A stretch of 50,118 nucleotides of DNA, taken from Kribbia dieselivorans NBRC 106261 (GTDB taxonomy: Bacteria; Actinomycetota; Actinomycetes; Actinomycetales; Dermatophilaceae). The notes under the pieces are model-generated. The model saw only the letters and a list, made by a program, of their open reading frames with translations. It searched no databases and was not told the DNA's origin. This document shows positions 49,447 to 50,118 of the stretch, piece by piece. Location: positions 1 through 50,118 of the forward strand of contig NZ_BCRE01000041.1 in the NCBI RefSeq assembly GCF_001552435.1, in the 5' to 3' direction. The translations under genes and the position numbers were made by a program. Numbering within the stretch: the stretch's first letter is position 1; each line of letters opens with the position of its first letter.

Positions 49447-50118
49447 ATGTCGGTGCAGTACCCCTTTTCAGCGATCCTCGGCTGCGAGGTCGCGTCGGAC
49501 GGCTCGTCGGGCCACGGTCTCGACGACATGGGGCTGGCCCTCATCCTGACGACGATCGCCCCGGAGATCGGTGGCGTCCTCATCCGCGGGGAGAAGGGCA
49601 CGGCGAAGTCCACCGCGGTGCGCGCGCTCGCGACCGTGCTCCCACCGATCGACGTCTACGCCCGCGATCGCTTCTCCATCGACCCCGCCGACACGTCGGC
49701 GATCTCACCCGACGGTCCGTTCACCGGCGCCGAGGTGCTGACCAGGCCGGTGCGCCTGGTCGAATTGCCGGTCGGCGCGACGGAGGATCGGGTGCTCGGG
49801 TCGCTGCACCTCGAGCGTGCCCTGGCCAAGGGCAAGGTCGAGTACGAACCCGGTTTGCTCGCGCGCGCCCACCGCGGGGTGCTGTACGTCGACGAGGTCA
49901 ACCTGCTGCACGACCATCTCGTCGATCTGCTGCTCGACGCGGCCGCCATGGGGCGGGCCACGGTCGAGCGCGATGGCGTCTCGGTCGAGCACGCGGCGCG
50001 GTTCGTCCTCATCGGCACGATGAACCCGGAGGAGGGTGAGTTGCGCCCGCAACTGCTCGACCGGTTCGGGCTGACGGTGGAGGTGGCCGCGCCGCGCGAG
50101 CCGGCGCTGCGGGCCGAA
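49447..50118 (+). CDS. chelatase AAA+ subunit (ChlI/BchI-like, cobalt/magnesium chelatase; partial)
   Basis: The first 224 residues are visible: [21 protein letters not shown]..., Walker [16 protein letters not shown], a long insertion with [47 protein letters not shown] (Walker B with the chelatase insertion), and [18 protein letters not shown]. These are typical of magnesium chelatase I/D subunits, which in cobalamin operons energise cobalt insertion with CobN. Many actinobacterial copies fuse I and D parts; the rest is outside the window. ATG 49447 follows gcgggagcc. It is under the cobalamin riboswitch. Confidence 0.9.
   Translation, partial: MSVQYPFSAILGCEVASDGSSGHGLDDMGLALILTTIAPEIGGVLIRGEKGTAKSTAVRALATVLPPIDVYARDRFSIDPADTSAISPDGPFTGAEVLTRPVRLVELPVGATEDRVLGSLHLERALAKGKVEYEPGLLARAHRGVLYVDEVNLLHDHLVDLLLDAAAMGRATVERDGVSVEHAARFVLIGTMNPEEGELRPQLLDRFGLTVEVAAPREPALRAE

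Overview
The window is very GC-rich DNA with the codon bias of an actinomycete. The gene order nudC, uvrD2, whiB7, an ABC1-family kinase, a DUF2342 metalloprotease, a PDZ/Lon-like protease and a UPF0182 membrane protein is the conserved actinobacterial neighbourhood also found in mycobacteria. My best placement is Micrococcales, perhaps the Dermatophilaceae/Intrasporangiaceae group; this is inference from gene content only. Many starts show a TANNNT box 6-7 nt before the start codon, which suggests widespread leaderless transcription.

Region 1 (1-14.6 kb) is core chromosome: an APH-type phosphotransferase running off the left edge, divergent from nudC-uvrD2; the whiB7 resistance regulator with its full leader (promoter, leader ORF, attenuator); the ABC1 kinase and a ThiF-like partner; a YgjP-like metallopeptidase; a Nudix/DUF2342 operon; a PDZ/Lon protease; PPA1309 and UPF0182. 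It ends with tRNA-fMet(CAT), with a visible promoter and terminator.

Region 2 (14.6-31.8 kb) is an accessory island of nested, decaying insertion sequences and defence or stability genes. An IS1249-like element is interrupted by an IS21-type element with a 6-bp target duplication; the inner istB is itself broken by a 26-bp tandem duplication. Beyond them lie an unknown ORF that looks 5'-truncated, an HTH/PIN toxin-antitoxin pair, a truncated effector-like gene, fragments of a second IS21 element and of an IS481 element, and an XRE-family regulator with a palindromic operator. The centre is a three-gene modification/restriction cluster (23.8-28.8 kb): a methyltransferase half with the SAM motif, a 1095-residue nuclease-helicase with a methyltransferase-like C-terminus, and a separate NPPY methyltransferase half. 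An Mrr-like endonuclease downstream is split by an IS3-family element. This cluster is the best candidate for an under-described system.

Region 3 (31.8-44.1 kb) holds an SDR-like protein without the usual catalytic pair, an orphan DUF433 antitoxin, a TetR/MFS drug-efflux pair with two matching operators, an AraC regulator divergent from a DsbA/FrnE-like protein, and a PaaX-led operon (acyl-CoA dehydrogenase, AMP-forming ligase, CMD protein). Then come several gene remnants (ArsR, HepT, P-loop, a possible GyrI-like piece), a VOC protein, a DUF385 protein and an inverted-repeat element of about 104 bp.

Region 4 (44.1-50.1 kb) is aerobic-type cobalamin biosynthesis: short cobG, cobH, cobIJ fusion and cobM with overlapping codons; convergent cobL; and a cobalamin riboswitch ahead of a chelatase AAA+ subunit that runs off the right edge.
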